From assembly GCA_019188255.1 (NCBI GenBank), contig JAETXT010000008.1, forward strand, positions 1,426,001-1,490,000: 64,000 bases of DNA, in the 5' to 3' direction. Numbering within the stretch: position 1 is the first letter of the stretch; each line of letters opens with the position of its first letter. This document shows, piece after piece, positions 53,116 to 63,105 of the stretch. Under the pieces are notes generated by a model, which made no database searches, was not told the DNA's origin, and saw only the letters and a list, made by a program, of their open reading frames with translations. The translations under genes and the position numbers were made by a program. The stretch is from Verticillium longisporum (Eukaryota > Ascomycota > Sordariomycetes > Glomerellales > Plectosphaerellaceae).

Positions 53116-54751
53116 TTAGACGACGCCAGCGGCGTCTTCCTTAGCTTGTTTAATGAGACGCAGCACATGCCAGTGCACGAGGTCCCGAGCGGCCATGGCG
53201 TCTTCGAGGCTGTCGTGTCCGCGACCCATCTGAATCTGGCGGCCGAGTCTCTCCTGAGCCAGGCTCTTGAGGGTGAGCTTACCACGCTGCGACGACTGCT
53301 GTTTCTTCTCCTTCTTCTCGTCAACTTTTCCGGCATCAGCGGATGGGCCAGGACCGCCCTCGAGCCACTGACGCTCAGCCTCGGCAGACTCGCGGTCGGC
53401 CTCCTCCTGCTCCTGCTTGGCCTTCTGGTAAGCAGCTTCGACAAGGTGCGAGTCGACGATAATGGGGTGGATCCAATTGAGAGCAGACAGATCCGAGCCG
53501 CCTCCATGGACGACGACAATGGTCTGGGGTCCGATGTACTTGAGAATCTGGAGGCGAGCAATGCCGGTTCCCATGATGCAGACGCCATCGCGCTGGGCCT
53601 GCTTCAGCTGCGGCCAGGTGACGCCCGAATACTGGGTGTTGAGGTGGGCCATGTTGACATCGGGCCAGACGAGGTTGTTGACAAGGACCTCGGCGGTGAA
53701 GTAGTCAATCAGCGTGACGCGAACGAGCTGGGGTTCATTGTCAAAGGCAGTTCCCATCTCGCAGTCGAGAGCGACGGCACTGCGGATGTGCTTCGGGCTG
53801 CGAAAGTACTCGTGGGCACGCGGGGTGTTGTAGCACTGGAAGCGGAGGGTCATCTCCTTGAGGCTGAACTCGCGGGGAAGGTGCTCGTTCTCGTGCATGC
53901 AGCCGGGCTGGGAGACATGCTGGTTGCAGCAAGTCCAGACCTTGAAGTATTCTCAGCTTCTGCACATTTCCATAGACCATTATCAAGCGGGTACAGGTTT
54001 CTTTCGCTTTGACGAAAGAGGACAAAGAATGCTCATGGACAACGTCACTGACCTTGTTCTTGATCTCACCGCTGTGCCAGTTACATCTGAACTTGCCTTC
54101 TCCCTGGTGCTCCTTCTGATGTTCATTGATATCCTGAGCAACCTGCTTTCCGAGAGCTTTGGTGCTGAGTTGGACAGAGCTCTCGCTAGTGTTGTTGCTG
54201 CACGACTTGACGCGGGTGCTTTCATTCTTGCGAGGAGTAGACCGTCCCTTGCTACCAGCACTGCCGCTAACAGCGGCGTCGAAGACGCGAACGTTGGGAA
54301 GGGTGTCAGCCACGTTCTGAGCGACAGAAACGGTGGCTGCAATGGGCTTCTTGCAGACGCCTGTTTTTCGTCGTCAAGAAATTAGCTCGACCCTTTTAGG
54401 AAAGAGAGTCCACGGTACGAAAGTCGATGGTATGCCGCATTTCGTGGCGTTTCGTGGTATTCCATGACACGAAAGACCCACGCCATCCAAAGACGCATCG
54501 GGAAGGAAGGCACAGAAGACAGATGGAAACTCACAACGCGAATCGCACCGCTGGCAGCGATTCTTGGCCTCAAGATCGTTGATGGAGAGCTGCTTCATGA
54601 TGTAGCCTCCCTTCTTCAGCTCAGGGCTGCTTGAGGTCAGCCTGGTGAGGAACCGCATGTACTCGGCGTCGGGTTGAATCTGGACGACATGCGGGCCTAA
54701 GTCTTTGCTCTGGGCAGAGCCCTTGCTGGAACCAGTATTCTGTTTAGGCAT
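53116..54751 (-). CDS. REX3-like RNA exonuclease (DEDDh family), three exons
   Basis: Predicted 449-aa exonuclease of the Rex3/Rexo1 group, 3'-5' enzymes that trim structured RNAs such as MRP RNA and snRNAs. Exons on the minus strand: 54,751-54,535, 54,360-54,053 and 53,940-53,116. Introns are 174 bp (GTGAGT...CAG) and 112 bp (GTCAGT...AAG); the phases fit. The start at MPKQNTG follows a 5' leader rich in short open frames. Cys-rich parts (CQRC near residue 66; FRC...H, WTCC, PGC near 160-190) resemble the family zinc-binding N-terminus. The exonuclease domain begins at ALDCEMGTA (Asp234, Glu236), has HGGGSDLSAL (Asp325) and ends with GHDSLEDAMAARDL (His417, Asp422). A charged 40-residue low-complexity insert (about 350-395) separates the last motifs. 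The acceptor AAG of intron 2 is unusual but gives the contiguous NK-VWTCC family sequence. Confidence 0.85.
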
Positions 54752-56061
54752 CTTCCAATGGCGAACTCGGCGTGTTCTAGTGTTATTGCGGTGTTGGTGA
54801 TGCTGATAACGCCGGCGGTTGCGTTGGCGGATTGAGGGTGCCGGTTGAAGGAGGTGATGGGCCTGGGTTGGGAGTTTGGTAAGTGCGTTGAAATACCAGG
54901 CAGAAACAATCTTTCTATGTGGCTGCAGTTCTTCACACAACGGCAGGAGCGGTTTGTCTTTTGTTTGTCTTTGAGTTGTCTGCGCATTCACCAATACGCG
55001 ACGCGCTTGTCATTCATTTTTTTTAGCAGTTTGGCTTGCTCACGATCCTTGAGCAGGTGCACTCTGTTGTACCTTTCATAATTCGTCCACTTCGTCTTTT
55101 CTCTATCAGACTACCTTGCGATGACAGTATTCTGGTGCCATAAAACAAAGCAACCCATGTCCTCAACATCGCTCGCAAGAACTGCGTTCAGCTCTGAACA
55201 GCATCGCCCTTTGAGAGTCTGAGGCCGCAGCCACATTTGCTCCCATAAAACAAGTCATCTAAAAAGGGTTTGATAGAATTGATTTTCTCTTTGGTGCCAT
55301 TTCTGAAGAGGTGAGGACTCGACATTGCATCACAGACAAAAGGTTCACAGCTCGAGCATGACACTGGGATGGTTGAAACACGCAAAGAACAAGGAGACAC
55401 AACCATTTCCTCTTTGTCCATACAGCCTTACGCCCAACTCCCAATCTTCGGTTGCCATGATCATGGGCCAAAAAACGGGAAGTTTGCCTTTCAAGTTGTC
55501 AATATTATGCTCATTCTAGCTTTCATGCTCGCTTTTAGTCCGCAGCTGACTGTGGTGCGGCCAGCGCCCCCGCTTACCAGGAGTTCTGAAGATGATCTTA
55601 AGCCACGACTGCCACAATACAGAATTACGATGGCGTCCGTCAGAACATGTCATTGTTGCTGAGCCAAAGTCCGACACCCGGCAGTGGACTGGATGGGTTG
55701 GCTGGGGTTGATCACAGGTTCCGTATGGAGGGATTCACTTCTTCATTGTGTTCAAAACTCTCACTCGACATCGGTTGGCTTACGGCATGTGTCGTTGCGA
55801 GATGAGCCTGTCATGACTTGAAGTGACTATATTATTCTCCCGCCTCAACCTATTACTTCGTTGAGGTAAGGACGATTGCCAAATTCTCTATTTGCGAGCC
55901 AGGGATGTACAAGCCTACTGGCGTGGCGAGATGTGTCCATAGATGTTCCAAAGAGACAGCTTATGTACATGGCCGTAAGAGGTTACCGTGGGCAGAGTAC
56001 ACGCAACCCTGCCCATCGTGTCTCCTCGAGCGGGCAGATTGAACGATTCGCAGATGACGAA
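54752..56061. other. 1.3-kb intergenic region
   Basis: Upstream region of the exonuclease gene and downstream region of the Tri14-like gene. Only short open frames, on both strands, none with a recognisable domain. Poly-T run at about 55,016-55,024. No tRNA or other RNA gene seen. Confidence 0.5.
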
Positions 56062-57158
56062 CTACTTGAGCAAGCTCTCTACCTGAGACGTAATGTCAAT
56101 CAGGGGAAAGCTCGTCCTGTTTCCAGCAAGAGTGCCCGGCACCCGTGCATCCCCGAAGAACTCGGTGACGGTGTAGATCGACTCGCCTATCTGAAGAGAG
56201 GCCACCGTCGTGCCGCCCTCGGAGAGAAGACTGTTGGGAACCACTCCAAGGTTCTCGGCAGTGTTCCACTTGCCATCCGATGAGCGGAGAACATAGGTTC
56301 CGTTGACGTTGTCAGAGATGAGAAGAACCTTGTCCGAGTAACGAGGAGGCAGGTAGGCACCGTCCAGGTTAAGACCGATCGGGCCGTCCCCAGACGACAG
56401 TGGGATTCTGACGGGAGTGCCCCTCTGAGCGCGAATGTCAAACTTGTAGAGCTGTCCATCCGTATTGTCGCTGACTATCAGACTCTTGCCGATGTTGACG
56501 ATGCCACTGTAGCCGTGGACCGTGTGATCGGGCGGGGTCGCAAGGTACCAAGGCGTGGCCTGCTTTCCATCGGCACTGACGCGGATGATGCTGCTTGGGA
56601 AAGTTCCGAGCACAAAGGTATTGCCCAGCTCATCGTGCTCAATGTCCTGGTACCCACTGTAGACACCATTTGTGACAGCAGTAAGATTCGCTTTCCAAAG
56701 TACCCGATCGTCCTTTAGACCGTATTTGACGAGAAAGTTGACGCCCGAAATGTTTTGGCCTCCGGTGTCGAAGGATGAGCCGGCATCAATCACGATAGAC
56801 AGCCGATCCCGGGGATCGACCTGAACGCCACTCGAGTGCAGGAGAGGGTTTCCACTCAATCCAGGGACTGTGAGGGTCTTAACGACAACATTCTTGTTAG
56901 GGTCGTATACTGCAACAGTGGCGTTGTAGAGGACACTGATTGTGAGGTCAACAGGGGCAGTACGGGGCTAGGTGTCATCTGATGTGTTACCCACCTGAAA
57001 TACGCCACACAGCGCTTGGCATCAAAATCGGTATTTTCTGGGTATAGCTGGAAAGAATCGATCGTGAGATCGCCTTTGACTTCCGGACAACCTTTCGGAA
57101 GGCAGGAGGAGAGCGCAAGGCCAGCACTCAAGGGAAACGACCAGAAGGAACGATGCAT
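56062..57158 (-). CDS. Secreted Tri14-like six-bladed beta-propeller protein
   Basis: Predicted 345-aa protein from two exons (57,158-56,995 and 56,935-56,062; 59-bp intron, GTGGGT...CAG, phase fits). The start MHRSFWSF opens a signal peptide with a hydrophobic core up to about residue 18. The body has repeated propeller-like blades, with blocks such as SGVQVDPRDRLS, GYQDIEHDELGN, LGTFPSSIIRVS and GLNLDGAYLPP. These I recognise as the Tri14 family, named after a gene of the Fusarium trichothecene cluster whose biochemical role is unsettled and which has been linked to virulence. Tri14-like genes also occur outside toxin clusters, and no trichothecene synthase, P450 or acetyltransferase gene lies in this window, so toxin production cannot be inferred. 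Several N-glycosylation-type sites (NIS, NLT, NGT, NRT) fit secretion. An upstream in-frame ATG at 57,275 was not chosen because it would bury the signal peptide. Confidence 0.75.
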
Positions 57159-58044
57159 GACGACGAATAACGAATCGAAAATGTCTCGGTGTACGGTAAG
57201 GCGGGCAAGTAGTACAGATTGGCGTCGAGATTGACCCATGCAGCCTTGTGAGACCTCCCGCCGTTCCTCTTGCATGCCAAGAAATCTCTTTTATACGGAC
57301 AGCTGGATCAGAGAGATCTTCAGAGGTCGCGCCTCCCGCCATCGCAATTGCTACTCACATCATCGTCTTGCGTCACGTTCCATCTTCATGAGAACCGGGA
57401 CCAGTTTGACTCCGGACCCGACACGCCAACCAAGTGGGGCACGCTCGGTGTTGATAATCAGATGGGGCTCATGCTGTCGAATCCATCGGAACGAAGCCTT
57501 GGTCAAGCTCGGAATGTCCATTGACCAAACAGACGGCGGCTGCCCCGCCTTCTCCTGCGTTGGTAGGCCTGAGAGTCTACCAGTAGAACTCGTAAACAGG
57601 TGGGATTTAAAATCCTCCGACAGTGACTGATGCTTTCATCAGTCACACATGCGCAGGTGGGGCGTTCCGGATTTGAAGCCGAGCGAAGCTTAACACGCCA
57701 TTCCGGCCTTGCCTTGGGATTCCCTTGTCAAATGGAGGCACCTTCGCAGATGGGCTGGACCCAGATCGGTAGTTGGCATTTCAGCACAGTTTGCGCATAA
57801 ATCGCGTCGCCATTAGCTGCTTACATGACGAGATTTGATCCCGAACTCCATTCGCCTTTCCCAAATCCAACCCGAGGGAGAGAGTGAATGCCTATATTAG
57901 GAGTCAACCCATCCATTCACCAAACTCAAAAGGCCTTACGATCATCATACTCACTTCAACACCTTAGAAACACACTTCTTCATTCAGCTTATCCGTCGCC
58001 TCCATCAACGATACCCAGAATCCTTCCTACTCAGTCTACTCAAT
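57159..58044. promoter_or_regulatory. Divergent promoter region between Tri14-like and NmrA-like genes
   Basis: 886 bp shared upstream region. It contains a perfect 10-bp inverted repeat with a 4-base loop (GTGACTGATG/CATCAGTCAC, 57,623-57,646) and, close by, a 6-bp inverted repeat GGATTT-A-AAATCC (57,603-57,615). A pyrimidine- and AC-rich leader (57,940-58,040) precedes the NmrA-like ATG, typical of fungal 5' UTRs. The TATATTAGG at about 57,892 may act as a TATA element for the plus-strand gene. Factor identities are not known. Confidence 0.45.
57623..57646. promoter_or_regulatory. Perfect inverted repeat (10-bp arms, CTTT loop)
   Basis: Arms GTGACTGATG (57,623-57,632) and CATCAGTCAC (57,637-57,646). 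Could be a dimeric bZIP-type binding site or an RNA hairpin in a leader. No T-tract follows, so a terminator is unlikely, and fungi do not use that type. Confidence 0.5.
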
Positions 58045-59013
58045 ATGCCTGCCATCAAGAATGTCGCTCACGCCGGCGTAAGTTTCTCCTCTCAGCAGCT
58101 GATCGTCTCAGCTTCTAACCAGTGTCCATTATAGGCCGTCGGTGCTCTCGGTGAGCCTGTTCTCACAGAGCTCGTCAACGCTGGCTACAACGTGCCCGAC
58201 CACACCTTAGTTGCTGGCAAGGTGCCTGCGGGCTTCGCGGACAAGGTCAAGGAGGCTGTCGTCGACTACAACAACCCCGCTTCCTTGAAGTCCGCGCTAG
58301 CTGGCATCGACGCCGTCGTCTCCACCCTCGGCGCCCCCGCGGTGGGTGACGCCCAGCGCAACCTTGTCGACGCGTCGGTCGAGGCCGGCGTCCAGCGCTT
58401 CATCCCTTCCAACTTTGGCTGCGATCAGGAGAACGCCCTGGCACGCCAGCTTCCCGTCTTCGCCGAGAAGGTCAAGACGGAAGACTACCTCGTTGAGAAG
58501 GCCAAGAACACCCCTCTCTCATACACATTCGTCTACAACAACCTCTTCCTCGACTGGGGCATCACCTACGGCACCCTGCTCAACGTGAAGGAGAAGACTG
58601 TCAACCAGTACAACGGAGGCAAGCTGGCTGTTAGCGTCACCCGCCTGGAGACGGTCGGCAAGGCTGTCGTCGGAGTCCTCAAGAATCCCGAGGCAACGGC
58701 GAACCGAAGCGTGCGCATCGAGGACGCCAAAGTCTCCTACAGCCAGATTGCCCAGTGGGCGCAAGAGGCTATCCCAGGCAGCTGGAGCACCCCCGAAGTC
58801 GACAGCAACGAGCTCAAGGCCAAGGCGGACGAGGCTCTCGGCAAGGGTGTCTTTGACGGTTGGGTCTGGTTCAACTACATTCTGCAGGGCGCCACTAACG
58901 AGTCGTACGGCCCTCACTTCCAGAATGTCGACAACGAGGTCCTTGGTCTCAAGGGTCTCTCTGGGCAGGAGCTGGAGGATTATGTGAAGACTGCCATCAA
59001 GCAGAACGCCTAA
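58045..59013 (+). CDS. NmrA-like / isoflavone-reductase-like NAD(P)-binding protein
   Basis: Predicted 303-aa protein from two exons (58,045-58,077 and 58,135-59,013; 57-bp intron with GTAAGT, a CTAAC branch site and ATAG acceptor). The start ATG at 58,045 gives MPAIKNVAHAG before the intron. After splicing the Rossmann loop reads GAVGALGEPVL (residues 11-21), a GxxGxxG motif. Further family features are DAVVSTLG (about residues 86-93), AGVQRFIPSNFG (about 116-127) and a C-terminal substrate domain. Members of this family (including CipA-like proteins) are cytosolic NAD(P)H-dependent reductases or redox-sensing regulators; substrate cannot be read from sequence. The usual basic residue after the second strand (VT-x-LTR) is replaced by NVPDHTLVAGK, so NADPH preference is uncertain. 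Converges with the LAAO-like gene (386-bp gap). Confidence 0.85.
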
Positions 59014-59398
59014 GCAGATATGTAGGGGCTTTAGTACCCAGTCATGATAATGAACAATGTCAACGTAATCGTCAAGTCTAACCCTTCCCTCATTCAGCGA
59101 ATGTATGAATTGAAAATTATTTCTTGTTAGTACATGGTGCTGGTTGTTCAAGCCATGGTCGTGATGGCCCGATTTATCTTTGACACAATGACATCAAGTG
59201 GCGACTGAGTGAGAACGTTCAACCGATCAAGTAAATAGCAATTATATTCTGAGTATCTCAATTCAGTACCCCACCATGACGTCCACTACTCTGGCCAACA
59301 ATATTTCTACATCTACTCCTCTTTCATATGACTGCCATGACGTGTATGCGATTTCCGCTACCACGTGGCACTAGCGTCCAGGATGCCGAGATTCTTCT
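59014..59398. other. Convergent 3' intergenic region
   Basis: 385 bp between the stop codons of the NmrA-like and LAAO-like genes. It is expected to hold both polyadenylation regions. One CACGTG lies near 59,362. No gene seen. Confidence 0.5.
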
Positions 59399-61436
59399 CT
59401 ATACCGTGATCCAGCGCGCCATCCAGGTGTCAACAATCTCCTTCGCCTCATCGACGAGGCCGAGATCCAAGAGTAGCTGCGTGGTTCCCCGCACAGCAGA
59501 TTCAAGAGCTGAAAAGATCCAGGCATGAGTTATGCTGGTGTGTTCACCGACGAAAATGGTGTTCATCTCGGTCTTGTGGTACGCAGGAATGAACAGCTCC
59601 TGCTGGCCGACGGTAGGGGACGCCCATGCGCCAGCCTGGTGCTCGTCCACCTCCCAGCACTGACGATCGTAGGCACCGGTCCACTGCTCGTTGGCGATTT
59701 CGCCATGGACCTCCACCATGGCGCGCTGGATAAGGGCAACGTGGTCCTCTTCACTGAGAGCAGCGACGGACCGCGCCGCCGTGCCGGAAGTATAGGAGCC
59801 GAGAATGACACCGGGCCCGGTGGAGTTGATCTTGTATGCGGGGTAGCAGACGGAGCCGACTCCGGGGATATCGGTCGACCCGCAGCCTCCGAAGATGGGG
59901 TTCTCCTGGTGCTCCCAGAAGCGGGTCTCGTAGTGCAGAGCAACCTTGCAAGACTGGGCGTAATTCAGAGTGGAGATGGCCCTCGAAAGTAGGCTGGAAT
60001 AGGTGGGAGTCCTCCAGAGCCTGACCTTGGAGAATGGAACGGCTACGACTGCATAGTCATATTCGTCACTCTTGGGTACCTTGTCAAGGGGGCTTTCTCT
60101 CCAGGTGAGCGCCACCTTGGACGTCGTCTTGTTGTATTGAAGCCCGTCAACCTTTCGGCCGTACGTAATCTTTCCCTCGACATGAGGCGCGAAAGCCCGC
60201 GGGAGCGAGTCAAGGCCCTTGTCAATGGTGCGCCAGGTGGTGGCCGAGAAGTAGACGTTGTCATACCAGTCACCCCACATGGGCGAGTTGCCTGAGCCGC
60301 CGACAAAGTCCACAGTGTCTTCATCCAGGCCAAGCTGGTACTTGAGGTACGCGGCCTCGGACCAGCTGAAGAGGCCCCTGTCAATGGCCTCGCGGTGGGC
60401 TTGGAACACATTCGTGGAAATGTTGCGCATGCGCTCCGGTGACATATCAAGCAGACGTTCGAGGAACTTGCCGCCCAGCTCGGCACCTTCAGGGTCAGAG
60501 GCATTGGCCGCCTTGGGGATCATGTCAGGGCTGGCAGCAGCCTGGGCGCTGCTGGGAATCTGACCGTTCGGTAGGCGATATCCGCGCGAGTTTGTTGGCG
60601 TGTTGGGGCTGCTCTGGATCCAGGGAATAAATTTGACAGCTAGATCCGAGTCATTGCCGTTCATCTCGTTGAGCACATCGGCCAGCTGGAAGACCATCTT
60701 GTGGTCCTGAATGTCGAGGGTCTCGTTGGTGTCTGTGTATGACTGACACGGGGAATCGCATGGGGCCCATCTCCTGATATTGGTAGTCGTTGGGTCCGGT
60801 GCCGTTGAGATACTTGGTGCGAACACGGCCGCCCACGCGGGCGGTAGACTCAATAATATGCCAGTCAGTGATGCCAACTGAGGTCAAAAGCAGACTCGTC
60901 ATGAGTCCAGCCATTCCACCGCCAACGATGGCGATCTTCTTGCTCTTGGCTTCGGCCGTGGACAGAGAGGCCTTCTTGGTCGAGTTCAAGTACTTGACGC
61001 CGTTGAACCAAAGCCCGTTGGAATCGCCCGTCTCGTGTAGGGTCTGGCGCTTTCGAAGGGGGTCAGAGAAACTGATGGGCTCAGAACGACCCAGCAGACG
61101 GCCCTCAGAGTAGGCATGAAGACAACCTTCCTGGCTGACATCGTGGGGAACGACCCATACCAGGCGGTCCGGGGCATCCTCCCGTCTCGTGAACAGAGAG
61201 GCCACCTCGTGCTGATAGTGGTTGGTGCTCTTGAGGTTACATTCGCCGTACACAATATGAACATTGCCGTGCGGAAAGTTGTCCTCGTAGGTGACGTGGA
61301 TATTATGCACTGACTCTGACGAGACACCGTCAAGGCCATGGAAGCGGATGGTGTCTTGAGATATGAATGCTGGACTTGACAGGACCCTGCTGCTGAGGGC
61401 GAGAATCAGGATCGAGGCGGCTTGAGGGCTCAACAT
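59399..61436 (-). pseudogene. L-amino-acid-oxidase-like flavoprotein with a frameshift
   Basis: Flavin amine oxidase of the fungal LAAO type: oxidises L-amino acids to imino acids with release of H2O2; the imine then hydrolyses to a keto acid and ammonia. No introns. The start at 61,436 (MLSPQAASI) gives a signal peptide to about residue 21. FAD-binding motifs: IAIVGGGMAGLM (about 168-179), VGGRVRT (201-207), GPMRFP (224-229, with the Arg that binds the substrate carboxylate in this fold) and the C-terminal GEHTSITHAWIFSALESA, which closes the FAD site. The frame shifts by +1 immediately after PVS (about 60,740-60,750) and resumes at SYTDTNETLD to the stop at 59,399. Unshifted translation would stop after about 261 residues; the joined length would be about 677, normal for the family. 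The 8-base stretch TGACTGAC (GTCAGTCA on the coding strand) suggests a 4-bp tandem duplication, though a 2-bp loss gives the same shift. Real pseudogene or sequence error; the rest of the gene is clean. Confidence 0.82.
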
Positions 61437-63105
61437 TTTGAATCTCGTTTGAGCTGTTACTGAGAGATTGGAACAAATGAGGATATCGACCAACTTCCAA
61501 TATCATGAAAGCGCGCCGGCAGTGATGTCTTATATCGTCGTTTGTGGCCGATGCCCGGCGACCATGTTTACGACCTTTGGCCGCCACAAAGCAGCTCTTA
61601 ATCATAATCTGCGAGTTTGGCATTTCGTTACCAAGAGTAGTCCGCGAGGCTAATGCAGATGTTGCAATCGCTGGGCTGAGAAAGGTCACGTCGGACGGAG
61701 GTTGGTCGGCTCCGCTCCGACACGACACGAGGATGGCCACTATGAGATAAGTTCCGATCTCGGTATGACTACGAATTTTGACAAGCCTGATTTTCAACGC
61801 TGATGTTTTTCTCCCGTCTCGGTTTGTGTCGGTGAGGCTTATCATAAAATTACTCTTACCATTGGTCGGGTATACTCGAAGGATCCATGCAGCGATAACA
61901 CCAAGAGGCACTTGCAGCGATAAAGACAAACCACCACGTTTTCCTATCAGGATGATCTTCCGTGTCTAGTTGCCTGCTTGGAACGCTGGGTAGCCATAGA
62001 ATACCCGATATCTCCATCGGGAAGGAGAAAAGAGGTAACGGACGTCACAGCACGTGGCGCCACGTGCTGGTTCAGGTTTCAACCGCTGCTTGCTGCCTCG
62101 TCCGTCTCTTAGATGATGGAAACACGGCTCCCACAATTCGTAGAGCTAAGTGAAGTTCATAAATATCGTCCAGCCTTGCAGAGCCTTGTGTGGAGAGCGA
62201 CCTCGATTCGCTGAGTCTAGATTCCGGGCCTTGTGCGTTGACGGACCGAGTCAGTGACTTAGCTACGACATCTCGAGCAGAATTTCTGATCAAAAAAGTC
62301 GCGATAGAAAGAACTCACTCGTGATATGCATTGGTCATGACGGCGTGTCATTCAGGTGATTAATTGACATACCGCTCCTTGAGATGTCCAGCTGAGGGAC
62401 TGGAGCGATAGCAAAATGGTTCGAGTCACGGCACAGCCGGAGTGAGTATTCCTCACCCCCGCGGGGTCATCGACAAGACTGTTCAATCGGTTCGGATCCA
62501 GCAGACTATGCGCAAAGATAACGGACCCGAGGGGTTGGAACTACTGTCTTTGGGACATCTCGGCTCAGCTGTTAATTGTGGGTTGGACTAAGAGTACCCG
62601 ATTTGGAAGCAAAACGCGGCGATCCGACGGATGCCACGGTAGGCCGATGATTCAGCAGTTCTGTAGGCTTCAGACTTAGGACAACTATCAGATAAGTCAC
62701 CTTCTAGATTGAGAGATTAATGCACAAAAGTGGGAAAGAATCATTCGTGTCGGCGAAGGGCGTGACGTCTTCGCCTTGCGCTCTGCGCCAGGGCGCGGGG
62801 TTCGGTAGGAATCGAGGCCGCCAACTTTCTTGGCAAAGCTGATAACGATTGTACGAGTTTGGCGATCGCAACATCGTCTTCAGAATGCAGGGTTGGCGAC
62901 GTCTCCGATCGGAGCTCATAAATTTGCAAGCTTATTGTAGACAAAAAAAAAACGAGGATGATATTTAAACAAGCACGTCACCTTCAGTAATGACTTGAGG
63001 CGAGCATCGCAAAGGTTCTTATTCGGACGCCAGCAGAATTGAGATTGTCATTTTCATCATCCTACTCTTACGTTGGGCTCATATCAAGACTAGCAACAAG
63101 TCGAA
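61437..63105. promoter_or_regulatory. Divergent promoter between LAAO-like and RidA-like genes
   Basis: 1.67-kb shared upstream region without a credible gene. It contains HGATAR sites of the kind bound by GATA factors such as AreA/Nit2: 61,745-61,750, 61,893-61,898, 61,918-61,923, 62,516-62,521, 62,690-62,695 and 62,840-62,845. It also has a perfect 22-bp palindrome at 62,048-62,069 and an AT-rich TATTTAAAC stretch near 62,960, about 145 bp before the RidA-like ATG. Nitrogen-responsive control of an amino-acid oxidase would be sensible, but short sites occur often by chance. Confidence 0.5.
62048..62069. promoter_or_regulatory. Perfect 22-bp palindrome with two CACGTG boxes
   Basis: Half-site CAGCACGTGGC followed directly by its exact complement, placing two CACGTG E-boxes either side of GGCGCC. 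A GACGTCAC element (62,041-62,048) abuts it. CACGTG is bound by bHLH factors (Cbf1/Pho4 type) and some bZIPs. It lies nearer the LAAO-like start (about 610 bp) than the RidA-like start (about 1,040 bp). Confidence 0.65.

Noticed and set aside
53008..54012. 334-aa open frame on the plus strand
   Set aside because: Antisense to exons 2-3 of the REX3-like gene; leucine/valine-rich composition and no domain. The minus-strand frame carries conserved exonuclease motifs.
55188..55662. Short open frames in the 1.3-kb spacer (for example 97 aa at 55,369)
   Set aside because: Several overlapping frames on both strands, none with domain, intron signals or plausible composition; treated as chance.
58519..59151. 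210-aa open frame on the minus strand
   Set aside because: Antisense shadow of the NmrA-like exon 2; no family resemblance.
62330..62440. Possible tRNA gene suggested by GGTTCGAGTC at about 62,416
   Set aside because: B-box-like decamer only. No A-box at proper distance, no acceptor stem and no clover-leaf pairing could be drawn.
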